Of a stretch of 64,000 nt of DNA, positions 45,706 through 53,958 are shown one piece after another. The notes beneath the pieces were generated by a model, which was not told the origin of the DNA, searched no databases, and saw only the letters and a list, made by a program, of their open reading frames with translations. The first letter of the stretch is position 1. Every line of letters starts with the position of its first letter. The DNA is from Thalassotalea sp. HSM 43 (GTDB lineage Bacteria; Pseudomonadota; Gammaproteobacteria; Enterobacterales; Alteromonadaceae): contig NZ_CP038493.1 in NCBI RefSeq assembly GCF_004752005.1, positions 868,001-932,000 on the forward strand, given 5' to 3'. Both the position numbers and the translations under genes were made by a program.

Positions 45706-46728
45706 CTAATACTCATTAAACCAATGCCGTGTGCGATTGACAAACCACACCAATGACAGCATCACAGGGACTTCAACCAGAACACCAACTACGGTTGCCA
45801 ATGCAGCGCCAGAGTGCAGGCCGAATAATGATATCGCGACCGCCACCGCCAACTCGAAAAAATTTGATGTGCCGATCATACATGCCGGTGCCGCAATGTT
45901 ATGCGCCAGCTTCATCCGTTTAGCGGCCCAGTAGGCAATGGCAAAAATACCATAAGTTTGAATCAACAAAGGAATAGCGATAAGCACAATAGCCTGAGGT
46001 TTTTCCAGAATCGTTTGCGACTGCAATCCAAATAACACCACCACAGTTAACAATAAACCTATAATCGACCAAGGTTTCATCTTGGCTAAAAAGCCATCGA
46101 GCCTTTGATGATCATCCTTTTTATCAAGTTTGCTGCGGGTAATGGCGCCGGCGATCAACGGCACTAAAACATATAGAACCACTGATAGCAATAAAGTGTC
46201 CCAAGGCACACTGATATCTGACACACCGAGTAAGAAGCCAGCTATTGGCGCAAACGCAAAAATCATGACGACATCATTCACCGAGACTTGCACTAGGGTA
46301 TAATTGGCATCCCCTTTGGTAAGCTGGCTCCATACGAATACCATCGCCGTACATGGTGCAACACCGAGCAATATCATGCCGGCAATGTATTCATTAGCGG
46401 TTTGTGGGTCTACCCAGTCTGCAAATATGCCTTTAAAAAATAACCAACCAAGCAGCGCCATCGTAAATGGTTTGATTAACCAGTTAATCACTAAGGTCAA
46501 CACCAGCCCTTTCGGTTTTTTACCGACATCTTTGATTGAGGTGAAATCTATTTGCACCATCATTGGATAAATCATCAACCAAATCAGTAACGCGATAAGC
46601 AAATTCACGCTTGCATATTCAAACACCGCGATTTGATCAAATATGCTAGGGACTGCACTGCCTAATATAATGCCGGCAATAATTGCTAAGCCAACCCATA
46701 CCGATAAATAACGTTCAAATAAACCCAT
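45706..46728 (-). CDS. acr3: Acr3-type arsenite efflux permease
   Basis: A 340-residue inner-membrane protein with about ten membrane helices. The conserved cysteine segment [12 protein letters not shown] (about residue 125) is the arsenite-binding region of Acr3 proteins, and [15 protein letters not shown] near residue 290 is typical. It exports arsenite by proton antiport. It starts after GGAGTTACAAC. No arsR, arsC or arsH is within the window, so it stands alone, but an ArsR-like palindrome lies 76 bases upstream. Confidence 0.93.
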   Translation of the reverse strand: MGLFERYLSVWVGLAIIAGIILGSAVPSIFDQIAVFEYASVNLLIALLIWLMIYPMMVQIDFTSIKDVGKKPKGLVLTLVINWLIKPFTMALLGWLFFKGIFADWVDPQTANEYIAGMILLGVAPCTAMVFVWSQLTKGDANYTLVQVSVNDVVMIFAFAPIAGFLLGVSDISVPWDTLLLSVVLYVLVPLIAGAITRSKLDKKDDHQRLDGFLAKMKPWSIIGLLLTVVVLFGLQSQTILEKPQAIVLIAIPLLIQTYGIFAIAYWAAKRMKLAHNIAAPACMIGTSNFFELAVAVAISLFGLHSGAALATVVGVLVEVPVMLSLVWFVNRTRHWFNEY

Positions 46729-46803
46729 GTTGTAACTCCAAAGGTTGTTGCTTAATCAATAGCTCGACACTAAAGCTAGCACAATTACATATGAAATAAC
46801 GAA

Positions 46804-46821
46804 TATATGAATTTTCATATA
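46804..46821. promoter_or_regulatory. ArsR-like operator palindrome
   Basis: Perfect palindrome TATATGAA-TT-TTCATATA, about 76 bases upstream of the acr3 start. ArsR/SmtB-family repressors bind this type of AT-rich dyad. A related half site (CATATGAAA) occurs at 46788-46796. The regulator is not in the window. Confidence 0.55.
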
Positions 46822-47020
46822 TAAAGCTTTCATAGTCAATAAAAGCTTAACCTTGATTACAAAAAACTCCATTTATTAAAACAACGAAGCATAGAACTCT
46901 CGTATACAGGAACCCTGTAAAACTCGCACCAAAAGGCGTTCGTTGTGCGCTTTCTAGTAAGCTTTTGTTATAAATTTTTATGCAAACGAAAGCACAAGCT
47001 TTGACCGACAAAATCGCTCA

Positions 47021-47116
47021 CTAACCCGCTAACCCGCTAACCCACTAACCAGCTAATCCACTAATCCACTAGCCCACTAACCAGCTAATCCACTAACCCA
47101 GTAACCCAGTAACCCG
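47021..47116. repeat. 8-bp tandem repeat, 12 copies
   Basis: Twelve contiguous copies of a CTAACCCA-like unit with drift (CTAACCCG, CTAACCAG, CTAATCCA, GTAACCCA). A two-unit subpattern CTAACCAG-CTAATCCA appears twice (units 4-5 and 8-9), which suggests growth by block duplication. It lies between acr3 and the BCCT gene. Confidence 0.93.
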
Positions 47117-47248
47117 AGCAATGTCTCGCCATACATAAACGAGCAACAAACTAAGCAATATGTACCGTGTAGATCGACGCCCCTATCGGCTATGCATTTG
47201 ATAACAGAGATTTAATACAGCCGTGCGAAGCGTCTTGTCCTATACTTA

Positions 47249-49270
47249 ATGGCTAATCTTTCGCCAATAATTCTGGGCCTTAGTTTGAAACTAGACATTT
47301 CTAAAATCAATCGTCAGGTATTTTTGATTTCGGCGTTAACCATTTTAGCTTTATTGCTGTTCACTGTGTACTCACCTGAAGGTGCAAAGCTGTTCTTCTC
47401 TAAAATCCAAACACGTATCATTGATAATGGCAGTTGGTTTTACGTACTCACTGTGACCATCATACTGGGTTTTGTCATTTATCTGAGCCTGTCACGGTTT
47501 GCCAATATTAAATTAGGCCCGGATCACTCAAGCCCCGATTACTCGCTAACCACTTGGCTTTCCATGTTGTTTGCTGCTGGTATGGGTATCGGCCTGATGT
47601 TTTTTGGTGTGGCTGAACCAATAATGCATTACCTTGCCCCGCCAACCGCTGAAGTTGGCACATTAGCTGCGGCCAGAGAGGCAATGAAGATTACATTCTT
47701 CCATTGGGGCTTGCATGCATGGGGAATATACGCAATTGTCGCCCTTATTCTGGCCTATTTCAGCTATCGTCATAATCTGCCGTTAACCTTGCGCTCTGCC
47801 CTACACCCCATCATTGGTGACCGTATATATGGTTGGCCTGGTCATATCGTCGATGTTTTTGCCGTGGTCAGCACCGTATTTGGTGTAGCTACGTCGCTTG
47901 GTTTAGGTGCTGCGCAGGTAAACTCAGGCTTAAACTATTTGTTTGATCTTGCTATTAGCGAAACCAACCAAGTGATCGTTATGTTGGTCATCACCTTTTT
48001 CGCCTCAATATCCGTAGCCACCGGTTTAGACAAAGGCATTAAAATTTTATCGCAAACCAATATGTTGTTAGCGGTTGCCTTATTAGCATTGATATTTGTT
48101 CTCGGCCCGACGGTGTTTTTACTGCAAGCTTATGTGCAAAATATTGGTGCGTACTTATCAGATTTAGTCCATGCCACTCTCAACCTATATGCCTATGAAA
48201 AGAAAGACTGGATTGGCGGTTGGACTATTTTTTATTGGGGTTGGTGGCTTGCTTGGGCACCGTTTGTTGGCTTGTTTATTGCCCGAATTTCAAAAGGCCG
48301 GACTATCAAGGAATTTGTGTTTGGCGTGATGTTGGTACCAACCGCATTTACCTTATTGTGGATGACCATTTTTGGTAATACTGCTATTAGCTTGGTCGCC
48401 GAAGAAAACATCACCAAATTAGCCGAAATGATCAGCAGCAACTCCTCCGTAGGCTTATTTGTTTTTCTGGAAAACTTTCCATTTTCGACCTTTTTGACTG
48501 GCTTATCCATCATAATGATTGTCATATTCTTTGTCACCTCATGTGACTCGGGAGCCATGGTTATAGATATGTTGTGCTCTAATGGCCGCAATGATACACC
48601 GCTTTGGCAGCGCCTATTTTGGGCCATCAGCGTCGGGGTTGTAGCGGCGACCTTAAGTTTGGTCGGAGGCTTAAGTGCTCTGCAAACCATGACCATCGCC
48701 AGTGCTCTGCCGTTTTCTATGGTGCTGCTCAGTGCCTGTTATGGGTTAATGAAAGCATTAAAAATAGAAGCCGCCAAACAAGACAGTTTACAATATAACG
48801 CCATGCCGAATAGCCAGCAAAAAGATGCGAAAACTTGGCAAGAAAAGCTCGATAATATTGTTTCAACACCGGATAAGAAAAACGCTGCAGGATTTATTGA
48901 TAAAACCGTAAGGCGCGCGTTTAAAAAATTACAGCTGCAATTCGAAGAGAATAGCATCAATACCGAAATCATAGACAAAAAGTCCGGTTTGACCTTTAAA
49001 GTATTACATGGTGAAGAGCATGATTTTATCTATGGTGTGCACAAAAACGAACTGCCACAACCAGACTTTGTTAGCGACGAGACCGATCCGACTCAAAGCG
49101 ACAGCACCAGCCAAGATGACAGTAATAATGACAATTATTACCGCGCCGAAGTCCATTTAAGCCAGGGCGGCCAAGATTATGACATCATGGGTTGGTCAGA
49201 ATCGGCGGTAATCATGGACGTTATAGAGCAATACCAAAAGCATTTGCATTTTCTGCATTTGCTGCGATGA
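47249..49270 (+). CDS. BCCT-family betaine/choline/carnitine transporter (BetT-like)
   Basis: A 673-residue transporter with about twelve membrane helices. The BCCT hallmarks are present: GMGIGLMFFGVAEP (about 110) and the tryptophan-rich WGWWLAWAPFVGLFIARISKGRT (split as WGWWLAWAP and FVGLFIARIS) near residue 335. The long C-terminal cytoplasmic tail (about 500-673) is like BetT, where it senses osmotic stress. It is probably sodium- or proton-driven uptake of choline or betaine for osmoprotection. No good ribosome site precedes the ATG at 47249, so the start is somewhat uncertain. Confidence 0.9.
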   Translation: MANLSPIILGLSLKLDISKINRQVFLISALTILALLLFTVYSPEGAKLFFSKIQTRIIDNGSWFYVLTVTIILGFVIYLSLSRFANIKLGPDHSSPDYSLTTWLSMLFAAGMGIGLMFFGVAEPIMHYLAPPTAEVGTLAAAREAMKITFFHWGLHAWGIYAIVALILAYFSYRHNLPLTLRSALHPIIGDRIYGWPGHIVDVFAVVSTVFGVATSLGLGAAQVNSGLNYLFDLAISETNQVIVMLVITFFASISVATGLDKGIKILSQTNMLLAVALLALIFVLGPTVFLLQAYVQNIGAYLSDLVHATLNLYAYEKKDWIGGWTIFYWGWWLAWAPFVGLFIARISKGRTIKEFVFGVMLVPTAFTLLWMTIFGNTAISLVAEENITKLAEMISSNSSVGLFVFLENFPFSTFLTGLSIIMIVIFFVTSCDSGAMVIDMLCSNGRNDTPLWQRLFWAISVGVVAATLSLVGGLSALQTMTIASALPFSMVLLSACYGLMKALKIEAAKQDSLQYNAMPNSQQKDAKTWQEKLDNIVSTPDKKNAAGFIDKTVRRAFKKLQLQFEENSINTEIIDKKSGLTFKVLHGEEHDFIYGVHKNELPQPDFVSDETDPTQSDSTSQDDSNNDNYYRAEVHLSQGGQDYDIMGWSESAVIMDVIEQYQKHLHFLHLLR

Positions 49271-49271
49271 A

Positions 49272-49297
49272 AGGCAGTGTGATGGTAGACACTGCCT
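49272..49297 (+). other. Stem-loop directly after the BCCT gene
   Basis: A perfect 9-base stem (AGGCAGTGT / ACACTGCCT, loop of 8) starts two bases after the stop codon. There is no T run, so it is not a classical terminator; it may protect the transcript end or block exonucleases. Confidence 0.6.
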
Positions 49298-49372
49298 AAC
49301 TAGGCTATTTGCTGCTTTCGGGTTGCAAGTTGCAGGCATGGTGTCTTGCTTGCAACGTGCATTAAACCTGTC

Positions 49373-51757
49373 TTATAGCTCTATACTTTGACCAATAATA
49401 ACCGCATCATTGATGGCAAAAGGCTCAGGCATTAAGTGCGCTTGCCTCGGCTTGATCCAGTCAAATTGCTGCATAAGATCGTAGCTTGTTTCAAATAATT
49501 TAAGCTGTGGACTGGCATCACTGGGTAAGGTTAACTCAACCTCAATCGATTCTCGCGGCTGTGATAAGGTGTAGTGTAAAAACATACCACTCACTGTATT
49601 TTCACCAATATTTTGCCCCGCTCTTCTAAAGGCTTGGCCATTCACTTTTAACGATACAATGTTTAACGGTTCTAAACTCGCCAACTGCAATAAATTGCTA
49701 TCTCGTTGCGGTGTAATGGTGATCAGATAACTTTGTTGCTGTTGCGTTTTAGCCGCCAAGCGCACTGCTATTTTTGCCTTCGCTAAGTCTTTAGCTTCCG
49801 CCTCAGAAAAGTGGCGTATGGTGCTACGTCGATAACTCGGGTAAAGCGGTTGCGGCCATTCATTTGCGGCAACGTCGTTTGCTTCGGCGCCAATAAATTG
49901 TTCGCTAAAACTATCTAATCGTTTGCTGTGGCTAAACCAATAGGCCTTATTTGAATCGGCATTAAGCAGGTAATTAATGCTTGATGGCTTCGGCTGTTCA
50001 GCGCTGTATCCGGCTTGCCAACTTGATACAGCAAAACAGCCTAGTGCCAGCAACAAAGACGACCATAAAGTAAATGACTGACTGTTATTGATGCGAATAA
50101 TGGGCATTAGCAAACTCAGCACTAGAACGGTCAATATACAACCGATATACAGCGCATTTAAGCCAAGGCCAATAATCAATGACGCTATCAAGGGGGCAAG
50201 GATAATGACAACAGGTAGGCTAAGCAAAAGCGCAACAATCGTAATTAATGACCAAGGTTTGCGTTGGTCTTTCGGTTCTGATTCTGATGCTGATTTTGAT
50301 TCTCTTTCCAGCAAAATGTAATAGACCAGCAATGCAAAAAATACCGGTAAAATCAAAAAACCGGCGCCCGGTAAATACATAGCGAGCATCAAGTTTAGCA
50401 ATAACCAAACAACAATTGGCGCAATCAATAGTGCCGGTAACGACAATTTATCTTTAGCAACCGCGTAAATACGGCAACCTATCGCCACACAACTACTGAA
50501 GAAAAACAGCATTAGCCAATGACCGTTATAGGTAAAGTTATGTGGGCTTTCTGCGTACGCGGCAACGATGTTTTGTAATAACAACCAACCACCAAAACCA
50601 AAAGCTGCGGCAGCAATTATGGTTGCCAATAGCGCTGCAAAACTAACCCCAATTGCAGCTACATTTATAACGCCTGATCGCAATCCTTTATAGGTAATCG
50701 CCACAAACAACACACTGGCGATAATCAGCATCAACATCACCCAACTAAATGGATAACTGACCACAGCTAAGTTCAACACATTAAAAAACACCATGTCGTC
50801 TGCTGATTCAAGCGTGGTTAAGTCGGCATTGGCGAAGTAGTTTAGCATCGCCAGCAAATAATCCGCCTGATGATTTAGGCTGGCTTTATCGAGTCTTGCC
50901 ACCGAATCATTGACCGTATGATAATCAAAGTGATCATCTATAAAGGCGAAGTTATAGCCCTGAATATTGCCATCCTCTCGAAAAATAGTCAGGTCGGTAT
51001 CATTGGGCAGCATTTTATAAACGCTGTACATAAGTGAGTTAGCTATTGGATGTTCAATGCCCGCGTCACTAAAAGCCTGCACCAGTTGTTTGTTGCCGCC
51101 ATTGGTCTCCATGATCATATAGCTCGGGCCACCAGAGCCGCGTGCTTCAAAATTAAGCACGACCTTCACCTGTTTTGCCCACGGGTGATGATTTACAAAG
51201 GCTTTCGCACCTAACAAACCTCGTTCCTCGCCATCGGTGATAACAATGATGATGTCATTATCCGCTTGCTGATTTTTGGCTAAAAACGCTCGCACACCTT
51301 CAACAATGGTGACAACGCCGCTGCCAGCATCACTGGCGCCAGGAGATGAATGCAAAGAAGAGTCATAATGACTTACCAGAGCGATGGCATTGCCTGCCCT
51401 TTTACCGGGGATTTTGGCAACGATATTACGGGTATTGGCTGCCATATAGCTGTACCGCGAATGCGCGCCAGTGTGCTCAAAAACCTGCACATCAAGCCCC
51501 ATGGCATCGAGTTGTTCAACTAAATAATTACGCACCCGTTGGTGCTCAGCGGTGCCGACAAAATGCGGTTTTGCAGCAATGTTATTTAGATGGGCATAGG
51601 CACGCTCACTCGAGAACTCTGTCATATCGCTATTTGCATACGCATCATCTGCAGGTGTCTGAGCTGTAATTGACAGCCACACCAGAAAAAACAATATCAG
51701 CGGGGTGATAACAGCGTTTATGCTAAATTTGTTGGCAGGTATATTAGTGGATTTCAT
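49373..51757 (-). CDS. M28-family membrane metallopeptidase with C-terminal multispan domain
   Basis: A 794-residue protein. An N-terminal anchor (about 14-31) is followed by an M28 peptidase domain (about 50-310) with the full di-zinc set: His130 (SHYDSS), Asp143 (GASDAGSG), Glu177/Glu178 (DGEERGLLGA) and Glu204 (NFEARG), with the last His in DDHFDYHTV. Residues about 330-590 hold roughly eight or nine membrane helices, and the rest is a periplasmic C-terminal domain. The layout recalls eukaryotic ERMP1/Fxna-type M28 proteins. It is probably an aminopeptidase acting in the periplasm. It is transcribed alone. Confidence 0.88.
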   Translation of the reverse strand: MKSTNIPANKFSINAVITPLILFFLVWLSITAQTPADDAYANSDMTEFSSERAYAHLNNIAAKPHFVGTAEHQRVRNYLVEQLDAMGLDVQVFEHTGAHSRYSYMAANTRNIVAKIPGKRAGNAIALVSHYDSSLHSSPGASDAGSGVVTIVEGVRAFLAKNQQADNDIIIVITDGEERGLLGAKAFVNHHPWAKQVKVVLNFEARGSGGPSYMIMETNGGNKQLVQAFSDAGIEHPIANSLMYSVYKMLPNDTDLTIFREDGNIQGYNFAFIDDHFDYHTVNDSVARLDKASLNHQADYLLAMLNYFANADLTTLESADDMVFFNVLNLAVVSYPFSWVMLMLIIASVLFVAITYKGLRSGVINVAAIGVSFAALLATIIAAAAFGFGGWLLLQNIVAAYAESPHNFTYNGHWLMLFFFSSCVAIGCRIYAVAKDKLSLPALLIAPIVVWLLLNLMLAMYLPGAGFLILPVFFALLVYYILLERESKSASESEPKDQRKPWSLITIVALLLSLPVVIILAPLIASLIIGLGLNALYIGCILTVLVLSLLMPIIRINNSQSFTLWSSLLLALGCFAVSSWQAGYSAEQPKPSSINYLLNADSNKAYWFSHSKRLDSFSEQFIGAEANDVAANEWPQPLYPSYRRSTIRHFSEAEAKDLAKAKIAVRLAAKTQQQQSYLITITPQRDSNLLQLASLEPLNIVSLKVNGQAFRRAGQNIGENTVSGMFLHYTLSQPRESIEVELTLPSDASPQLKLFETSYDLMQQFDWIKPRQAHLMPEPFAINDAVIIGQSIEL

Positions 51758-52178
51758 TATTATTTTTCTTATTATCTATCGCTTTGCTGTATCTATTAAT
51801 ACCACAAAATCTCAATCGCAAGGCATTTGCCAGCGACTTAACTGTGATCGTTCTATGATCGAACGGTGATCGAACTGTGCCCTCTATTCGTTCACACAGG
51901 GCGTGCTAATTTGCGCCATCGTTTAGCGCCATCATTGAGCGCTTTATATTAATAATGACGCATTTCAACGACATATATCGACAGCATATATTATCGACGT
52001 ACGTTATTGGATTATGCCAGCTAACGCAAGTGGTTTGTCCAGTCTATAACGCAGCAATGGCAATCAATAACAATGTAATAAGCTAGATAATATCGCCATA
52101 AGGCGCACCATTGTTATATCGACTTTAAGCACCATCTTAACCTCATAACGAACACCAAGGTCAATTTAGGAGTACCTT
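51758..52178. other. Intergenic region before the alkene reductase gene
   Basis: About 420 bases between divergent genes. Besides an 11-bp tandem repeat (51845-51877) and a 13-bp unit beginning GCGCCATC that occurs twice around 51915-51940, nothing gene-like is seen. AGGAG before the ATG at 52179 is the ribosome site of the next gene. Confidence 0.65.
51845..51877. repeat. 11-bp tandem repeat, 3 copies
   Basis: Copies TGATCGTTCTA, TGATCGAACGG and TGATCGAACTG at 51845, 51856 and 51867. The first unit diverges from the other two at four to five positions. Confidence 0.8.
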
Positions 52179-53255
52179 ATGACGCATGCATCCCATTTAC
52201 TGCAACAAATTCAGTTGGGTGATATCACGTTAAGTAATCGAATTTTAATGGCGCCACTGACCCGCACTCGCGCCACCGGTGATGTGCCAAATGAGCTAAT
52301 GGCTGAACACTATGCACAACGTGCCAGTGCTGGACTCATTGTTGCCGAGGCGACAGCGATAATGAAAGATACGGCGGCATTTTTAAATGGACCTGGCATT
52401 TACTCCCAAGAGCATGTCCAAGGCTGGAAAAAAGTCACCGATGCGGTACATGCCAAAGGCGGTAAAATATTTTTGCAGATATGGCATGGTGGCCGCGCAA
52501 GTCATCCAGACTTAAATAACGGCACAGTACCTGTCGCGGCTAGTGCCCTGCCAATCACTAATGACGAAGTGCATACCGCCAAGGGTAAAAAAGCCTATAC
52601 CGTGCCGCGCGCGTTAGAAACAGACGAAATAGCAAACATTGTGAACGCCTTCAAACAAGGCGCTTTGTACGCAAAACAAGCCGGCTTTGACGGCGTTGAA
52701 GTGCACGCGGCTAACGGTTACTTGCTTGATAATTTTTTACGTGATGGTAGCAACCATCGAACCGATATCTATGGCGGCTCCATTGAAAATCGTGCGCGCT
52801 TATTGTTTGAGGTGTTAGATGCGGTTGTCGAAGTTTGGGGCGCAGGAAAAGTCGGTCTGCGCACATCGCCTTTAAATAGCTTTAATAGCATGAGCGATAG
52901 CGATCCGGTTGGTCATACAAAATATTTAGCGAAACAGCTAAATCGTTATAATTTGGCCTATTGGCACTTAATGCGCGCCGACTTTTTGCAGCAGCAATCT
53001 GGCGATGTCATAACGCCGGCTCGCGAGCTTTATCAAGGCAATTTAATTGGTAATATGGGCTACACAGCCCAAGAAGCAGAGCAAGCCATTGCCGATAAAC
53101 AATTGGATGCGGTTGCATTTGGTGTACCGTTTATTGCTAACCCCGATTTGGTTGAAAGGTTGGCGATAAATGCGAAGCTTAATGAAGCGGATCCAAATAC
53201 CTTTTACTTAGGTGGTGCAAAAGGCTATACCGATTACCCTTTTATGGCCAATTAG
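52179..53255 (+). CDS. Old-yellow-enzyme alkene reductase (NemA-like)
   Basis: A 358-residue FMN-dependent TIM-barrel reductase. Visible OYE motifs are MAPLTRTRA near residue 25, the His/Asn-type substrate region QIWHGGRAS (about 101), GFDGVEVHAANGYL (about 165), FLRDGSNHRTD and YGGSIENRARL. It uses NAD(P)H to reduce activated C=C bonds or nitrate esters, as in NemA. It has a clear AGGAG ribosome site and a terminator 40 bases after the stop. It is monocistronic. Confidence 0.92.
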   Translation: MTHASHLLQQIQLGDITLSNRILMAPLTRTRATGDVPNELMAEHYAQRASAGLIVAEATAIMKDTAAFLNGPGIYSQEHVQGWKKVTDAVHAKGGKIFLQIWHGGRASHPDLNNGTVPVAASALPITNDEVHTAKGKKAYTVPRALETDEIANIVNAFKQGALYAKQAGFDGVEVHAANGYLLDNFLRDGSNHRTDIYGGSIENRARLLFEVLDAVVEVWGAGKVGLRTSPLNSFNSMSDSDPVGHTKYLAKQLNRYNLAYWHLMRADFLQQQSGDVITPARELYQGNLIGNMGYTAQEAEQAIADKQLDAVAFGVPFIANPDLVERLAINAKLNEADPNTFYLGGAKGYTDYPFMAN

Positions 53256-53293
53256 TCGAGTAAGCAACATCAGGTGTTGATTCAATCCACTAC

Positions 53294-53323
53294 AAAAAAG
53301 CGAACCATAAGGTTCGCTTTTTT
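53294..53323 (+). terminator. Bidirectional terminator between convergent genes
   Basis: Arms AAAAAAGCGAACC (53294-53306) and GGTTCGCTTTTTT (53311-53323) with a 4-base loop. It serves the alkene reductase gene and, on the other strand, the redoxin gene. Confidence 0.93.
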
Positions 53324-53349
53324 ATTTAGCTGTCGTAAAAAGGCCGCGG

Positions 53350-53958
53350 TTAGCTTTTATATTTGACCGAGCAGCCATATGGTGGAGTAACCTTTTTCGC
53401 CACACTTTGCCCAGCCATCAAGCTTTGCATACCGACATCTAAGTAGTTTTCTGCTTTGCCGATATCCGCTTGTTTCGCCGACTTAATGCTGTCGATAGCC
53501 CCGGCGTAACGTAACATGCCATCAGGGGTAATAATGTACATGTGTGGCGTGGTTTTTGCGCCATAAAGCTTGCCAACATCGCCGCTTTCATCGAATAACA
53601 CCTGACTTGGCGCTGCATTGCGAGACGTCGTTAATTCATCCGCCTCGCTTGGTGTAACATAACCTTGTTTGCCCTCGGCTGACGATATAATTGATAACCA
53701 CACCACATCTTGTCCGGTGTATTTACGTTGCAACGTTTGCATATTGTCACTGTCGTAATGTTTTTGTACATACGGACACAAATGATTGGTCCACTCCAGT
53801 ATCACGTATTTGCCTTTGTAATCGCTTAAATTGACCTGCTCTCCCTTAGTATTAACTAAGCTAAAATCCGGCGCTGGAGTGTCAACTTTTGCTGCGGCAA
53901 AAAGGGTTGTTGGTAATATCAATAATATACCTGCGAGAAGTTGCTTAAAGTGTCGCAT
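53350..53958 (-). CDS. Periplasmic thioredoxin/AhpC-like redoxin
   Basis: A 202-residue protein with a signal peptide (about 1-22, ending FAA), then an AhpC/TSA-type redoxin fold (PDFSLVNTKG, DYKGKYVILEWTNHLCPYVQKH). The resolving pair is not a CxxC: the visible cysteines are in HLCPYV and near the C-terminus (PYGCSV). It resembles the peroxiredoxin-like secreted proteins found with DsbD homologues. Its ATG lies inside the end of the DsbD-like gene (14-base overlap), so it is translationally coupled and probably receives electrons from it. The exact substrate is unknown. Confidence 0.82.
   Translation of the reverse strand: MRHFKQLLAGILLILPTTLFAAAKVDTPAPDFSLVNTKGEQVNLSDYKGKYVILEWTNHLCPYVQKHYDSDNMQTLQRKYTGQDVVWLSIISSAEGKQGYVTPSEADELTTSRNAAPSQVLFDESGDVGKLYGAKTTPHMYIITPDGMLRYAGAIDSIKSAKQADIGKAENYLDVGMQSLMAGQSVAKKVTPPYGCSVKYKS

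Larger units (their letters stand above)
46729..47248. other. Intergenic region between acr3 and the BCCT gene
   Basis: About 520 bases separate the divergent acr3 and BCCT genes. It holds an ArsR-like palindrome close to acr3 (46804-46821) and an 8-bp tandem array (47021-47116), both listed separately. I see no gene in it. Confidence 0.7.

Noticed and set aside
47021-47116. Possible CRISPR array
   Set aside because: The units are 8 bases, contiguous and degenerate, with no spacers, and no cas gene is nearby. It is a simple tandem repeat.
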